64,000 bases of DNA from Serratia nevei (lineage in GTDB: Bacteria > Pseudomonadota > Gammaproteobacteria > Enterobacterales > Enterobacteriaceae). Position numbers and translations under genes: made by a program. Position 1 is the stretch's first letter, and every line of letters starts with the position of its first letter. The DNA is taken from positions 5,208,001 through 5,272,000 of the forward strand of contig NZ_CP149940.1 in NCBI RefSeq assembly GCF_037948395.1, read 5' to 3'. The notes beneath the pieces were generated by a model that worked only from the letters and a program-made list of their open reading frames with translations, ran no database searches and was not told the DNA's origin. Of this stretch, positions 9,343 to 18,580 are shown one piece after another.

Positions 9343-9446
9343 AAAAAGGCCACGGCAGGGCACGCCCGGCCCCGAAAATGCCCGATGAGGCACAGATAAT
9401 GCGCTATGTTTTGTAAGGGTAATCACCACTCATCATAGGAAACCAT

Positions 9447-10118
9447 ATGAAGAAACAACGCTTGAGCGTTGCCATGGCGGTTCTGGCAGCGGGCCTGTTG
9501 CTGGCGGGCTGTTCGTCCAAAGTCACCCAAACGTCTCAATATTCGGGCTTCTTGTCCGATTACAGCAAACTGCAGGAAACCACCTCGCCAAGCGGCCATA
9601 AAACGCTGCGCTGGATAGATCCAAACTACAAGGAATCCAACTACCGCGGCCTCTATTTCCAACCGGTGGTCTATTTCCCGGCGGAAAAACCGACCACGCG
9701 CGTCAGCCAGGACACGCTGAACAAAATCAAGGCGTATGCGACCCAGCGGATTAAAGCCGCGCTACAGAACCGCTTCACCATTCTGCCCAGCCCGGCAGGC
9801 TCACGTGTATTAGTAGCCAAACTCGCCATCACCGCCGTTTCCGCCGAAAACGAAGACATGAAGTTCTATGAGGTGGTACCGGTCGCGGCGGTCGTTGCCA
9901 GCACCATGGCGGCGACCGGGCACCGGACGCAAAATACCGCGCTGTATATCGAAGGCGAGCTGATCGACCAGGATACCGGTAAAACGGTGATGGAAGTGGT
10001 ACGCAAGGCTTACGGCAAAACCGTCAACAACGACAGCACGCCGGTCACGGCGGATGACGTCAAGGCGGCGATCGACGACATCGTTACCGATATCACCAAC
10101 TTCCCGAAACAGGGCTGA
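9447..10118 (+). CDS. DUF3313 family lipoprotein
   Basis: A 223-residue envelope lipoprotein. The signal peptide ends in a clear lipobox, LLAG-C (C21), and the residues after the cysteine are SS rather than D, which favours outer-membrane sorting. The mature part (YSGFLSDYSKL..., LRWIDPNY, VVYFP) is typical of DUF3313. Function is unknown in the family. It has its own likely start (AGGAAACCAT ATG) and is separated by 104 bp from the CHAD gene, so it may be a single-gene unit. It converges on cysE. Confidence 0.85.
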   Translation: MKKQRLSVAMAVLAAGLLLAGCSSKVTQTSQYSGFLSDYSKLQETTSPSGHKTLRWIDPNYKESNYRGLYFQPVVYFPAEKPTTRVSQDTLNKIKAYATQRIKAALQNRFTILPSPAGSRVLVAKLAITAVSAENEDMKFYEVVPVAAVVASTMAATGHRTQNTALYIEGELIDQDTGKTVMEVVRKAYGKTVNNDSTPVTADDVKAAIDDIVTDITNFPKQG

Positions 10119-10130
10119 CCGCCGCCTGAA

Positions 10131-10159
10131 AAACACAGGGGGAGCCGAAGCTCCCCCTG
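10131..10159 (-). terminator. Terminator of cysE, shared with the convergent lipoprotein gene
   Basis: CAGGGGGAGC-CGAA-GCTCCCCCTG, a 10-bp stem. On the minus strand it is followed by TGTGTTTTT, so it fits cysE termination best; on the plus strand there is no T-run. Confidence 0.8.
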
Positions 10160-10179
10160 AATGGCTGCGCAGACGGCAC

Positions 10180-11001
10180 TCAAATGCCGTCGCCGTACTC
10201 AAAGCCGTGATTGGTACCGTTGAAGTATTGGTCCATATCCATCGACGGCGTATCGCTCTCCGGCCGCCCGACGATGCGCGCCGGTACGCCGGCGGCGGTG
10301 GTGTGCGGCGGTATCGCCTGCAAGACCACCGATCCCGCGCCGATCTTCGCGCCCTTGCCCACCTCGATATTGCCGAGAATTTTGGCGCCTGCGCCAATCA
10401 TCACCCCTTCGCGAATTTTCGGGTGACGGTCGCCGCTGGTTTTACCGGTACCGCCCAGGGTGACCGACTGCAGGATAGAGACGTTGTTCTCCACCACCGC
10501 CGTTTCACCGATCACGATGCCGGTGGCGTGATCGAGCATGATGCCGCAGCCGATGGTCGCCGCCGGGTGGATGTCCACGCCGAAGGCGACGGAAATTTGA
10601 TTTTGCAGGTAGATAGCCAGCGCTTGCCGCCCTTGCTGCCACAGCCAGTGACCGATACGGTAAGCCTGCAGCGCATGGAACCCTTTCAGGTAAAGCAGCG
10701 GCGTGGAGTATTTATCGACCGCCGGGTCGCGCAGCCGCACCGCAAGGATATCGCGCGCCGCCGAAACGATCATCTGGTTGTCGGACTTGTACGCCTCTTC
10801 CACCACCTCGCGCACCGCGATGGCGGGCATGATCGGCGTCGCCAGCTTGTTGGCCAGCATATAGCTGAGCGCGCTGCCCAGGTTCTCGTGCTTGAGCAAC
10901 GTCGCATGGAAAAAGCTGGCCAGCATCGGTTCACAATCAGCCAGTGTTCGCGCTTCTGATTTAATGCTGTTCCAGACCTGCTCCAACTCTTCTGACGACA
11001 T
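10180..11001 (-). CDS. cysE: Serine acetyltransferase
   Basis: Makes O-acetylserine from serine and acetyl-CoA, the first step of cysteine synthesis; forms the cysteine synthase complex with CysK. It has 273 residues, as in E. coli. The N-terminal helical domain leads into the left-handed beta-helix of hexapeptide repeats with catalytic HATGIVIGE and HPKIREGVMIGAGA. The C-terminus ends GDGI; the terminal Ile is the residue that inserts into CysK. ATG at 11001 follows GAGGGGAATGTG. It lies 103 bp after gpsA, at the end of the yibN-grxC-secB-gpsA series, with inverted repeats in the gap. Confidence 0.98.
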   Translation of the reverse strand: MSSEELEQVWNSIKSEARTLADCEPMLASFFHATLLKHENLGSALSYMLANKLATPIMPAIAVREVVEEAYKSDNQMIVSAARDILAVRLRDPAVDKYSTPLLYLKGFHALQAYRIGHWLWQQGRQALAIYLQNQISVAFGVDIHPAATIGCGIMLDHATGIVIGETAVVENNVSILQSVTLGGTGKTSGDRHPKIREGVMIGAGAKILGNIEVGKGAKIGAGSVVLQAIPPHTTAAGVPARIVGRPESDTPSMDMDQYFNGTNHGFEYGDGI

Positions 11002-11026
11002 CACATTCCCCTCTGCCTTGCCAAAC

Positions 11027-11088
11027 GGGCCGCTTCACACGGTAGCGCGAAGCGGCCCAGGTCATTTGCGGGGTCAGCACGCTGCCCC
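11027..11088. repeat. Two inverted repeats between gpsA and cysE
   Basis: GGGCCGCTTC (11027-11036) pairs with GAAGCGGCCC (11049-11058). A second hairpin, GGGG-T-CAGC / GCTG-CCCC, spans 11070-11088. Neither is followed by a T-run on the minus strand, so they may be processing or attenuation structures in the cysE leader rather than terminators. Confidence 0.5.
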
Positions 11089-11104
11089 GGCATATCGTTT
11101 TATG

Positions 11105-12124
11105 TCACGCGCTGGGTTTTTCGTCCTTTCGGGCTCGCCCCAGCAGGCTCAGCGCCGCTTCGCGGGCGTCTTTATGGCAGTAAAGCACCTGATAAATCTG
11201 TTCGGTGATCGGCATTTCCACGCCGTGCCGCTGCGCCAGTGCCAACACCTCTTTGGTATTGCGATAGCCCTCGACCACCTGGCCGATGCTGTCCTGCGCT
11301 TCCTGCACGCCTTTGCCCTGCCCCAGCATAATGCCGAAGCGGCGGTTGCGCGATTGGTTGTCCGTGCAGGTTAGCACCAGATCCCCCAGCCCCGCCATGC
11401 CCATGAACGTCGAAGGATCGGCGCCGAGCGCAGAACCCAGACGGCTCATTTCCGCCAGCCCGCGTGTAATCAACGCGGTGCGGGCGTTGGCGCCGAAACC
11501 GATGCCGTCGGACATGCCGGCGCCGATGGCGATCACGTTCTTCACCGCGCCACCAAGCTGCACGCCGATGAAGTCGGGATTGCTATAGACGCGGAAGCTC
11601 TTGCCACAGTGCAGCAGCTGTTGCAGATCGTCGGCGAACTGCGCATCGGTCGCCGCCAGCGCGATCGCCGTCGGTAGGCCGGCGGCCAGCTCTTTGGCAA
11701 ACGTCGGCCCGGAGAGCACCGCCAGCGGGATCGTCTCGCCCAACGCCTCACGCGCCACGTCCTGCAGCAACCGGCCGGTTTCCGCTTCCAGCCCCTTGGT
11801 GGCCCACACGATACGGGCGTCCGGGCGCAGATGCGGCTTCAGCTGGCGCAGCACGTCGCCGAACACGTGGCTCGGCACCACCACCAGCACGTCGCGACTG
11901 GCCGCCAGCGCACGCGCCAAATCGGCTTCAAGCAGCAGGGTATCGGGGAAGGGAACGTCGGGCAGAAACGCCTGATTGCAGCGATCTTGCTGCAACGTTT
12001 GAATTTGCGCGGGGTTGTGCCCCCACAGCACCACGGAGTGGCCGTTACGCGCCAGCGTAATGGCCAATGCGGTGCCGTACGAGCCGGCACCGATGACAGT
12101 CATTGAAGCATTGACGGTGTTCAT
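11105..12124 (-). CDS. gpsA: Glycerol-3-phosphate dehydrogenase [NAD(P)+]
   Basis: Reduces dihydroxyacetone phosphate to sn-glycerol 3-phosphate, the backbone for phospholipids. Its 339 residues equal E. coli GpsA. The dinucleotide-binding loop [11 protein letters not shown] begins near residue 11, the [11 protein letters not shown] substrate region is near 145, and the [13 protein letters not shown] catalytic lysine segment is near 192. The start codon overlaps the secB stop by one base (TGATG), so the two are translationally coupled, an arrangement conserved in enterobacteria. Confidence 0.98.
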   Translation of the reverse strand: MNTVNASMTVIGAGSYGTALAITLARNGHSVVLWGHNPAQIQTLQQDRCNQAFLPDVPFPDTLLLEADLARALAASRDVLVVVPSHVFGDVLRQLKPHLRPDARIVWATKGLEAETGRLLQDVAREALGETIPLAVLSGPTFAKELAAGLPTAIALAATDAQFADDLQQLLHCGKSFRVYSNPDFIGVQLGGAVKNVIAIGAGMSDGIGFGANARTALITRGLAEMSRLGSALGADPSTFMGMAGLGDLVLTCTDNQSRNRRFGIMLGQGKGVQEAQDSIGQVVEGYRNTKEVLALAQRHGVEMPITEQIYQVLYCHKDAREAALSLLGRARKDEKPSA

Positions 12125-12594
12125 CAGGCATCCTGATGTGGTGCGGCACCTTCGCCTTCCGCCTGCTGCTGCAGATAGTTCATGAACAGCGCGTCAAAGT
12201 TGACCGGTGCCAGGTTCAGCTGCGGGAATGTGCCGCGGGAAACCAGGCTGGTGATGCACTCGCGCGCATACGGGAACAGGATGTTCGGGCAGTATGCACC
12301 CAGGCAATGCGCCAGCTGCGTGCCTTCGATGCCTGCTACCGAGAAGATGCCCGCCTGTTGCACTTCGCACAGGAACGCAGTTTCTTCGCCCAGGCTCGCC
12401 GTCACGGTTACGCGCAGTACCACTTCATACACTTCGTCAGCCAGCTGGCTGGACGCGGTATCCAGATCAAGTTTAACTTCCGGCTGCCATTCCTGCTGGA
12501 AAACCTGCGGCGCGTTCGGCGCTTCGAAGGAAATGTCCTTGGTATAAATACGTTGGATCTGGAAAGCCATTTCGGTGCTGTTTTGTTCTGACAT
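12124..12594 (-). CDS. secB: Protein-export chaperone SecB
   Basis: Cytosolic tetrameric chaperone that keeps preproteins unfolded and hands them to SecA. Its 156 residues are similar to E. coli SecB (155). Conserved [20 protein letters not shown] near the start and the acidic SecA-binding loop region are visible, and the tail ends [11 protein letters not shown]. It sits between grxC (57 bp) and gpsA (1-bp overlap) in one minus-strand operon. Confidence 0.98.
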   Translation of the reverse strand: MSEQNSTEMAFQIQRIYTKDISFEAPNAPQVFQQEWQPEVKLDLDTASSQLADEVYEVVLRVTVTASLGEETAFLCEVQQAGIFSVAGIEGTQLAHCLGAYCPNILFPYARECITSLVSRGTFPQLNLAPVNFDALFMNYLQQQAEGEGAAPHQDA

Positions 12595-12651
12595 GTGAGT
12601 AATACCCTTGGTTAAACGTCCTTATTGACACTCGGTGAACCGGCAAGCTGC

Positions 12652-12900
12652 TTAAAGCAGCGGATCCAGGCCGCCGCGAGCATCGAGTTCATATAAATCA
12701 TCGCAGCCGCCGATATGCCGGCCGTCGATGAAAATCTGCGGCACCGTGGTGCGCCCGCTGCGCTCGATCATCACTTCGCGCTTGGCGTTATCGCCGTCGA
12801 TGGCGATCTCGTTAAACGCCGCGCCCTTGCTGTTCAACAGCGCCTTGGCGCGATGACAGAACGGACAGGTCGCTTTGGTGTAGATATCAATGTTAGCCAT
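12652..12900 (-). CDS. grxC: Glutaredoxin 3
   Basis: Glutathione-dependent disulfide reductase of the cytosol. It has 82 residues (83 in E. coli). The redox motif CPFC is at 12-15, with cis-proline TVPQIFI near 58 and the glutathione-binding GGCDDLYEL near 70. ATG at 12900 follows GAGGTGGCAATCC; an upstream in-frame start adds five unlikely residues. It lies 28 bp after yibN in the operon. Confidence 0.97.
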   Translation of the reverse strand: MANIDIYTKATCPFCHRAKALLNSKGAAFNEIAIDGDNAKREVMIERSGRTTVPQIFIDGRHIGGCDDLYELDARGGLDPLL

Positions 12901-12928
12901 GGATTGCCACCTCAAATAGGTTAAACGG

Positions 12929-13363
12929 TTACTTACCGCGCACCAGCGGCAGGTTTTCTCCGCTCCAGCCGGAAATGCCGTCTTTCAGCATAGTCACCTT
13001 TTCAAAACCGGCCTTGCTCAGGTTCTCCGCCGGCTCGCGGGAGGCGGTGCCGTTGGCGCACACGACGATGATCGGCTGCGCTTTGTGTTTTTCCAGCTCG
13101 CCCAGGCTGCCGTTTTTGATTTCGCTGGCGGTCAGGTTGATGGCGTTGGCCAGGTGACCACGGCGGAAATCGTCGCGGCTGCGGGTGTCGACCACCACGG
13201 CTTCTTCTTTATTGATCAGGCGAATAGCCTCACCGCGGGCGATCTCTTTAACCTTGGAGAAACGGCTTTTGAAGGTCATGACGATCACGGCGACCAGCAG
13301 AGCGATCCAAGCCAGGCTCAGAATAGGGTGTCTGCTTACGAATGGCATAATTTCTTGCAGCAT
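12929..13363 (-). CDS. yibN: Membrane-anchored rhodanese-like protein YibN
   Basis: 144 residues: one N-terminal transmembrane segment (about 13-30, [14 protein letters not shown]) followed by a rhodanese domain facing the cytosol. The active-site loop reads [11 protein letters not shown], with a cysteine at 102; E. coli YibN, as I recall it, has aspartate there, so this version may be a working sulfurtransferase. ATG at 13363 gives the standard MLQEIM start; the frame also opens at a TTG four codons earlier that abuts the SD. It is first in yibN-grxC-secB-gpsA(-cysE). A TATACT on the minus strand at 13414-13419 is a possible -10. Confidence 0.93.
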   Translation of the reverse strand: MLQEIMPFVSRHPILSLAWIALLVAVIVMTFKSRFSKVKEIARGEAIRLINKEEAVVVDTRSRDDFRRGHLANAINLTASEIKNGSLGELEKHKAQPIIVVCANGTASREPAENLSKAGFEKVTMLKDGISGWSGENLPLVRGK

Positions 13364-13593
13364 GGGGTGTAACAACTCCCGTCAGTTAAGGGATAAATAA
13401 GTCAAGGTTCCAGAGTATACCTGCCGAGTGCGGCAAATACAGCCAATAAGCAAGCGCGATTGTAGAAACTGCGGGCTGCGCTGAGAAATTCCCGACGTCA
13501 GAGCATAAAAGCCCGCGCGATTCGCCGCAACCTTGATCTCTTTGGGCTATTTATCGCCGCCGGCGGTGTAAAATCAGCCGGTTTTTCGAGGGT

Positions 13594-13628
13594 GAATAGC
13601 CATGCCTGCGGCGGGCGCATGGCTATTC
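13594..13628 (+). repeat. 12-bp perfect inverted repeat in the gpmI leader
   Basis: GAATAGCCATGC (13594-13605) pairs exactly with GCATGGCTATTC (13617-13628) around an 11-base loop, 33 bp before the gpmI start and downstream of a TAAAAT -10-like hexamer (13569-13574). There is no T-run after it. Confidence 0.75.
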
Positions 13629-13637
13629 GCAGCTTAA
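13602..13637 (+). CDS. Possible 11-codon leader peptide upstream of gpmI
   Basis: ATG at 13602, preceded by GAGGG nine bases upstream, opens a short frame encoding MPAAGAWLFAA and stopping at TAA 13635-13637. The start codon and most of the frame lie within the 12-bp inverted repeat. No homologue is known to me. It may be chance, since the hairpin itself supplies the ATG. Confidence 0.25.
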   Translation: MPAAGAWLFAA

Positions 13638-13660
13638 AAAGTTCATAAGAGGTCAATGCA

Positions 13661-15205
13661 ATGTCGAGCAACAAAAAACCGATGGTACTGGTGATCCTGG
13701 ACGGTTACGGCCATCGTGAAGAGCGGCAGGACAACGCGATCCTGAACGCCGGCACCCCGGTGATGGATCGCCTGTGGCGGGAGCAGCCGCATACGCTGAT
13801 CGCCGCTTCCGGGCTGGATGTCGGCCTGCCCGACGGCCAAATGGGCAACTCCGAAGTCGGCCACGTCAATTTGGGTGCCGGGCGCATCGTGTACCAGGAT
13901 CTGACCCGGCTGGACAAAGCGATCGCCGACGGCGACTTCTTCGCCAACCCGGTGCTGACCGCCGCCGTCGATAAGGCCGTAGCGGCCGACAAGGCGGTGC
14001 ATATCATGGGCCTGCTGTCGCCGGGCGGCGTGCACAGCCACGACGAGCACATCCTGGCCATGATCAAGCTAGCCGCCCAACGCGGCGCCAAAGCCGTTTA
14101 TCTGCATGCCTTCCTCGACGGGCGCGACACGCCGCCGCGCAGCGCCGAAGCCCCGCTGCAACGCTGCCGTGACGCCTTCGCCGCGTTGGGCGTCGGGCGC
14201 ATCGCCTCGCTGATCGGCCGCTACTACGCGATGGACCGCGACAACCGCTGGGATCGCGTGCAGCTGGCCTATGACCTGCTGACCGCGGCCAAAGGCGACG
14301 CCGTGGCCGAGGATGCGATGGCCGGCCTGCAGGCCGCTTATCAGCGCGGTGAAAACGACGAGTTCGTCAGACCGACCGTGATCCGCGCCGCCGGTGAGGC
14401 TGATGCCGCAATGCAGGACGGCGACGCGTTGATCTTCATGAACTTCCGCGCCGACCGCGCGCGCCAGATCACCCGCGCCTTCGTGAACGCGGATTTCGAC
14501 GGTTTCCCACGCGCCAAGCAGGTACAGTTCGGCGATTTCGTGATGCTGACCGAATACGCCGCCGACATCGCGACCGCCTGCGCCTATCCGCCGGCGTCGC
14601 TGGCCAACACCTTCGGCGAATGGCTGATGAAGCACGACAAAACCCAGCTGCGCATCTCGGAAACCGAAAAATACGCCCACGTCACCTTCTTCTATAACGG
14701 CGGCGTGGAAACGCCGTTCAAGGGCGAAGACCGCGTGCTGGTCAACTCGCCGAAGGTTGCCACCTACGATCTGCAGCCGGAGATGAGCGCCGCCGAGCTG
14801 ACCGACAAGCTGCTGAGCGCCATCCGCAGCGGCAAATACGATGCCATTATCTGCAACTACCCGAACGGCGACATGGTAGGGCATACCGGCGTGTATGAAG
14901 CGGCGGTCAAAGCGGTGGAAACGCTGGACGCCTGCATCGCCCAGGTGGTTGATGCAGTGCGCGACGTCGACGGCCAGCTGCTGATCACCGCCGATCACGG
15001 CAACGCCGAGCAGATGCGCGATCCGGCCACCGGCCAGGCGCACACCGCCCACACCAGCCTGCCGGTGCCATTGATTTACGTCGGCAAACCGGCGCGGGCG
15101 GTCGAAGGCGGCAAGCTTTCGGACATCGCGCCAACCCTGTTAACGCTGATGGGAATGGAAATCCCGCAAGAGATGACTGGTAAGCCGCTGTTCATCGTGG
15201 AATAA
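13661..15205 (+). CDS. gpmI: 2,3-bisphosphoglycerate-independent phosphoglycerate mutase
   Basis: Interconverts 3- and 2-phosphoglycerate using manganese and a phosphoserine intermediate. Its 514 residues equal E. coli GpmM. Metal ligand D14 (VILDGYGHR), nucleophile S64 in MGNSEVGH, the [10 protein letters not shown] substrate loop near 150 and the C-terminal [10 protein letters not shown] metal site are visible. ATG at 13661 has GAGG eight bases upstream. It is followed after 9 bp by envC, and then yibQ, the same order as in E. coli. Confidence 0.99.
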   Translation: MSSNKKPMVLVILDGYGHREERQDNAILNAGTPVMDRLWREQPHTLIAASGLDVGLPDGQMGNSEVGHVNLGAGRIVYQDLTRLDKAIADGDFFANPVLTAAVDKAVAADKAVHIMGLLSPGGVHSHDEHILAMIKLAAQRGAKAVYLHAFLDGRDTPPRSAEAPLQRCRDAFAALGVGRIASLIGRYYAMDRDNRWDRVQLAYDLLTAAKGDAVAEDAMAGLQAAYQRGENDEFVRPTVIRAAGEADAAMQDGDALIFMNFRADRARQITRAFVNADFDGFPRAKQVQFGDFVMLTEYAADIATACAYPPASLANTFGEWLMKHDKTQLRISETEKYAHVTFFYNGGVETPFKGEDRVLVNSPKVATYDLQPEMSAAELTDKLLSAIRSGKYDAIICNYPNGDMVGHTGVYEAAVKAVETLDACIAQVVDAVRDVDGQLLITADHGNAEQMRDPATGQAHTAHTSLPVPLIYVGKPARAVEGGKLSDIAPTLLTLMGMEIPQEMTGKPLFIVE

Positions 15206-15214
15206 TCCTTCTCC

Positions 15215-16549
15215 ATGAGGGAGATGGCGTTTTTTGCACTATCAAGGGTAACCCGAAGCGCAAACGCAGGCAGCCGACCGCTGCCTGAACGCACCGCGCC
15301 AAGGACGTTCACCGCCATGTGCGCCAGCGTATTTTGCGCTGGCGTCTTGCTGTTGCCGCTCGCCGGCCAGGCGGCGGAAGACAATAAATCCCAGCTGAAA
15401 GACATCCAGCAGAGCATCGCCGAGAAAGAAAAAGCGGTGAAGCAGCAGCAACAGCAGCGCAGCTCGCTGCAGGATCAGCTGCGTCAGCAGGAAAAAACCA
15501 TCGCCCAGGCCAGCCGCCAGTTGCGCGACACCCAGGGCACGCTCACCCAGCTGGGCAAAGACATTTCCGGCCTGAACGCCTCGATAGCCAAACTGCAAAA
15601 GCAGCAATCGACCCAACAAAACCTCCTCGCCAAACAGCTCGACGCCGCCTTCCGGCAAGGGCAGCACAGCGCCGTGCAGCTGATCCTCAGCGGTGAAGAA
15701 AGCCAGCGCAGCGAACGTATTCTGGCCTATTTCGGCTATCTGAACGAAGCGCGTCAGAAAACCATCGAAGAGCTGAAGCAGACCCGCGCCGAGCTGGCGA
15801 AGCAAAAAACCACGCTGGTGGCCAAACAGGGCCAGCAAAAATCCTTACTGGGCGAGCAACAGACGCAGCAGCAGAAGCTGGAGCAGGCGCGTGGCGCCCG
15901 CAAGAAAACGCTGACCGCGCTGGAAGCCTCGCTGGAAAAAGACCAACAACGCCTGGTGGAACTGCGCCAGAACGAAGCCCGCATGCGCGACAAGATCGCT
16001 CGGGCGGAGCGCGAAGCCCGTGCGCGCGCCGAACGCGAAGCGCGTGAAGCGGCCAAGGTGCGCGAACAGGTGCGCATCAAGGAGCAGCAGGCGAAGAAAA
16101 CCGGCACGACCTACAAACCTAGCGAAGCCGATCGCTCGCTGATGGCGCGAACCGGCGGCCTCGGTCGTCCGGCCGGCCAGCTGATGTGGCCGGTGCGCGG
16201 CCGCACGCTGCACGGCTTTGGCGAACAGCAGCAGGGCGAGCTACGCTGGAAAGGCATGGTGATCGAAGCCCGCGAAGGCAGCGAAGTGAAAGCCGTCGCC
16301 GATGGCCGCGTGCTGCTGGCCGACTGGCTGCAAGGCTATGGCCTGATGGTGGTGGTCGAACACGGTAAAGGCGACATGAGCGTGTACGGCTACAACCAAA
16401 GCGCGTTGGTCAACGTCGGGGCGCAGGTGCGCGCCGGCCAGCCGATCGCTCTGGTCGGCACCAGCGGCGGCCAGGGAACGCCGTCGCTCTATTTCGAAAT
16501 CCGTCGTCAGGGACAGGCGGTTAACCCACTGCCGTGGTTGGGAAGATAG
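15215..16549 (+). CDS. envC: Murein hydrolase activator EnvC
   Basis: Periplasmic activator of the division amidases AmiA and AmiB, recruited by FtsEX. A long n-region leads to a signal peptide ending near AGQAA (residues about 50-55). A glutamine-rich coiled coil follows (about 58-300, with the RAEREAREAAK stretch), then a C-terminal LytM domain. The LytM domain is degenerate: the HxGxD and HxH zinc ligands are replaced (RWKGMVIEA, SLYFEIR), as in E. coli EnvC, so it activates rather than cleaves. Two starts are possible, 15215 and 15224; 444 residues assume the first. Confidence 0.95.
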   Translation: MREMAFFALSRVTRSANAGSRPLPERTAPRTFTAMCASVFCAGVLLLPLAGQAAEDNKSQLKDIQQSIAEKEKAVKQQQQQRSSLQDQLRQQEKTIAQASRQLRDTQGTLTQLGKDISGLNASIAKLQKQQSTQQNLLAKQLDAAFRQGQHSAVQLILSGEESQRSERILAYFGYLNEARQKTIEELKQTRAELAKQKTTLVAKQGQQKSLLGEQQTQQQKLEQARGARKKTLTALEASLEKDQQRLVELRQNEARMRDKIARAEREARARAEREAREAAKVREQVRIKEQQAKKTGTTYKPSEADRSLMARTGGLGRPAGQLMWPVRGRTLHGFGEQQQGELRWKGMVIEAREGSEVKAVADGRVLLADWLQGYGLMVVVEHGKGDMSVYGYNQSALVNVGAQVRAGQPIALVGTSGGQGTPSLYFEIRRQGQAVNPLPWLGR

Positions 16550-16551
16550 AT

Positions 16552-17505
16552 TTGCGCTATGTCAAAACCCGAACAGCTCTGTTAATAGGCTGTCTGCTGC
16601 AGGTTTACGCTGCGCAGGCAGGAAAACTCTCCATCGTCATCGATGACGTGGGCTACCGCCCTCACGAAGAAAACGCGGTGCTGCAAATGCCGACGGCGAT
16701 CTCGGTCGCGGTGTTGCCCAACGCGCCGCATGCCCGCCTGATGGCCACCCGCGCCCACAGCCAGGGCCGCGAAGTCTTGATCCACATGCCGATGGCGCCG
16801 CTCAGCAAGCAGCCGCTGGAGCGCGATACCCTGCAGCCTTCCATGAGCAGCGACGAGATCCAGCGCATCATCCGCAATGCGGTGAACAACGTGCCCTACG
16901 CGGTCGGCATGAACAACCACATGGGCAGCGCCATGACCTCCAGCCTGCCGGGCATGCAGAAAGTGATGCAGGCGCTCGAAAGCTACCGCCTGTACTTCCT
17001 CGACAGCATGACCATCGGCAGCAGCCAGGCGACCCGCGCCGCGGCCGGCACCGGCGTGAAAGTGATCAAACGCAAGGTGTTTCTCGACGATACCGCGAAC
17101 GAAGCCGACATCCGCCGCCAGTTCAACCGCGCGGTCGAATTGGCGCGGCGCAACGGCTCCGCCATCGCCATCGGCCACCCGCGCCCGGCGACGGTAAAGG
17201 TGCTGCAGCAGATGCTGCCATCGCTGCCCGCCGATATCGTGCTGGTCAAACCGAGCGCGCTGCTGAACGAACCGCAGGGCAACGCTGGCGGCAGCTACGT
17301 CCCGCCGCCGGTCAAACCGCAAAAACCGCAGCCGAAGAACCCGTTCAGCGGCGGCATCAAGCAGTGCAAGGTCAAACCGCCGAAGGAAAAAACCAACGCC
17401 GGTACCGCACTGGGCATCATCGCCGACAGCATCGCCAGCTCGCCGCCGGTGACCTTCATCAAGCGTCATTGGCAGCACTGGACGCAAGCCAAACCGCAAG
17501 CATAA
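16552..17505 (+). CDS. yibQ: Divergent polysaccharide deacetylase family protein YibQ
   Basis: A periplasmic protein of unknown substrate (317 residues) carrying the divergent polysaccharide deacetylase 2 domain: SIVIDDVGYRPHEENAVL after the signal peptide, then HMPMAPLSKQPLE and MNNHMGSAMTS. TTG at 16552 is the chosen start: GGGAAG lies six bases upstream and it begins a compact signal peptide ending QAG. The frame also opens at GTG 16534 inside envC. It is 2 bp after the envC stop, so the two are co-translated; a link to cell-wall work is inferred. The proline-rich stretch near 250-270 is a linker. Confidence 0.9.
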   Translation: MRYVKTRTALLIGCLLQVYAAQAGKLSIVIDDVGYRPHEENAVLQMPTAISVAVLPNAPHARLMATRAHSQGREVLIHMPMAPLSKQPLERDTLQPSMSSDEIQRIIRNAVNNVPYAVGMNNHMGSAMTSSLPGMQKVMQALESYRLYFLDSMTIGSSQATRAAAGTGVKVIKRKVFLDDTANEADIRRQFNRAVELARRNGSAIAIGHPRPATVKVLQQMLPSLPADIVLVKPSALLNEPQGNAGGSYVPPPVKPQKPQPKNPFSGGIKQCKVKPPKEKTNAGTALGIIADSIASSPPVTFIKRHWQHWTQAKPQA

Positions 17506-17531
17506 AAAAGGGCCGGCATGCCGGCCCTTTT
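17504..17531. terminator. Bidirectional terminator between yibQ and tdh
   Basis: An 18-base palindrome, GGGCCGGCATGCCGGCCC (17510-17527), with an A-run before and a T-run after; it serves both convergent genes. Confidence 0.92.
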
Positions 17532-17545
17532 CACGTTTGCCGAGA

Positions 17546-18571
17546 TCAATCCCAGCTCAGCACCACTTTGCCCGATTTGCCGGAGCGCATGGCGTCGAAG
17601 CCCTGCTGGAACTCGTCGATCGAGAAGCGGTGGGTGATGATCGGGGTCAAATCCAACCCGGACTGGATCAGCGCCGCCATCTTGTACCAGGTTTCGAACA
17701 TTTCGCGGCCGTAAATCCCTTTGATAAACAGCCCTTTGAAGATAACCTGGTTCCAGTCTATCGACATGTCCGAAGGCGGAATGCCCAGCATGGCGATACG
17801 CCCGCCGTGGTTCATCGCATTGAGCAGCGTGCGGAACGCCGGCGGCGCGCCGGACATTTCCAGACCGACGTCGAACCCTTCGGTCATGCCCAGCTCGGCC
17901 ATCACGTCGTTGAGGTTTTCCTTGCTGACGTTCACCGCGCGGGTCACGCCCATCTTGCGCGCCAGTTCCAGACGGTATTCGTTAACGTCGGTGATCACCA
18001 CATGACGGGCGCCGACGTGTTTGCACACCGCCGCCGCCATGATGCCGATCGGGCCGGCGCCGGAGACCAGCACGTCTTCACCGACCAGATCGAACGACAG
18101 CGCGGTGTGCACCGCATTGCCGAACGGATCGAAGATCGAAGCCAGTTCGTCGGAGATGTTATCCGGGATCTTGAAGGCGTTGAACGCCGGGATCACCAGG
18201 TATTCCGCGAAGCTGCCCGGACGGTTCACGCCCACGCCGACGGTGTTGCGGCACAGGTGCGTGCGGCCGCCGCGGCAGTTGCGGCAGTGGCCGCAGGTGA
18301 TATGGCCTTCGCCGGACACGCGATCGCCGATGCTGAAACCTTTGACTTCCTGACCGATCGCCACCACTTCGCCCACGTATTCATGGCCGACCACCATCGG
18401 AACCGGAATGGTTTTTTGCGACCACTCGTCCCAGTTGTAGATATGCACATCGGTGCCGCAGATCGCGGTTTTGCGGATTTTGATCATGATGTCGTTGTGG
18501 CCCAGCTCCGGCTGAGGCACGTCGGTCATCCAAATCCCTTCTTCCGCTTTCAGTTTTGACAGTGCTTTCAT
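17546..18571 (-). CDS. tdh: L-threonine 3-dehydrogenase
   Basis: Zinc-dependent, NAD-linked oxidation of threonine to 2-amino-3-ketobutyrate. Its 341 residues equal E. coli Tdh. Catalytic zinc C38 in [12 protein letters not shown], four structural cysteines in [15 protein letters not shown] and the NAD loop [12 protein letters not shown] near 175 are present. It starts 9 bp after the kbl stop; Kbl uses its unstable product, so the pair forms the threonine-to-glycine route. Confidence 0.99.
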   Translation of the reverse strand: MKALSKLKAEEGIWMTDVPQPELGHNDIMIKIRKTAICGTDVHIYNWDEWSQKTIPVPMVVGHEYVGEVVAIGQEVKGFSIGDRVSGEGHITCGHCRNCRGGRTHLCRNTVGVGVNRPGSFAEYLVIPAFNAFKIPDNISDELASIFDPFGNAVHTALSFDLVGEDVLVSGAGPIGIMAAAVCKHVGARHVVITDVNEYRLELARKMGVTRAVNVSKENLNDVMAELGMTEGFDVGLEMSGAPPAFRTLLNAMNHGGRIAMLGIPPSDMSIDWNQVIFKGLFIKGIYGREMFETWYKMAALIQSGLDLTPIITHRFSIDEFQQGFDAMRSGKSGKVVLSWD

Positions 18572-18580
18572 GGTTTTACC

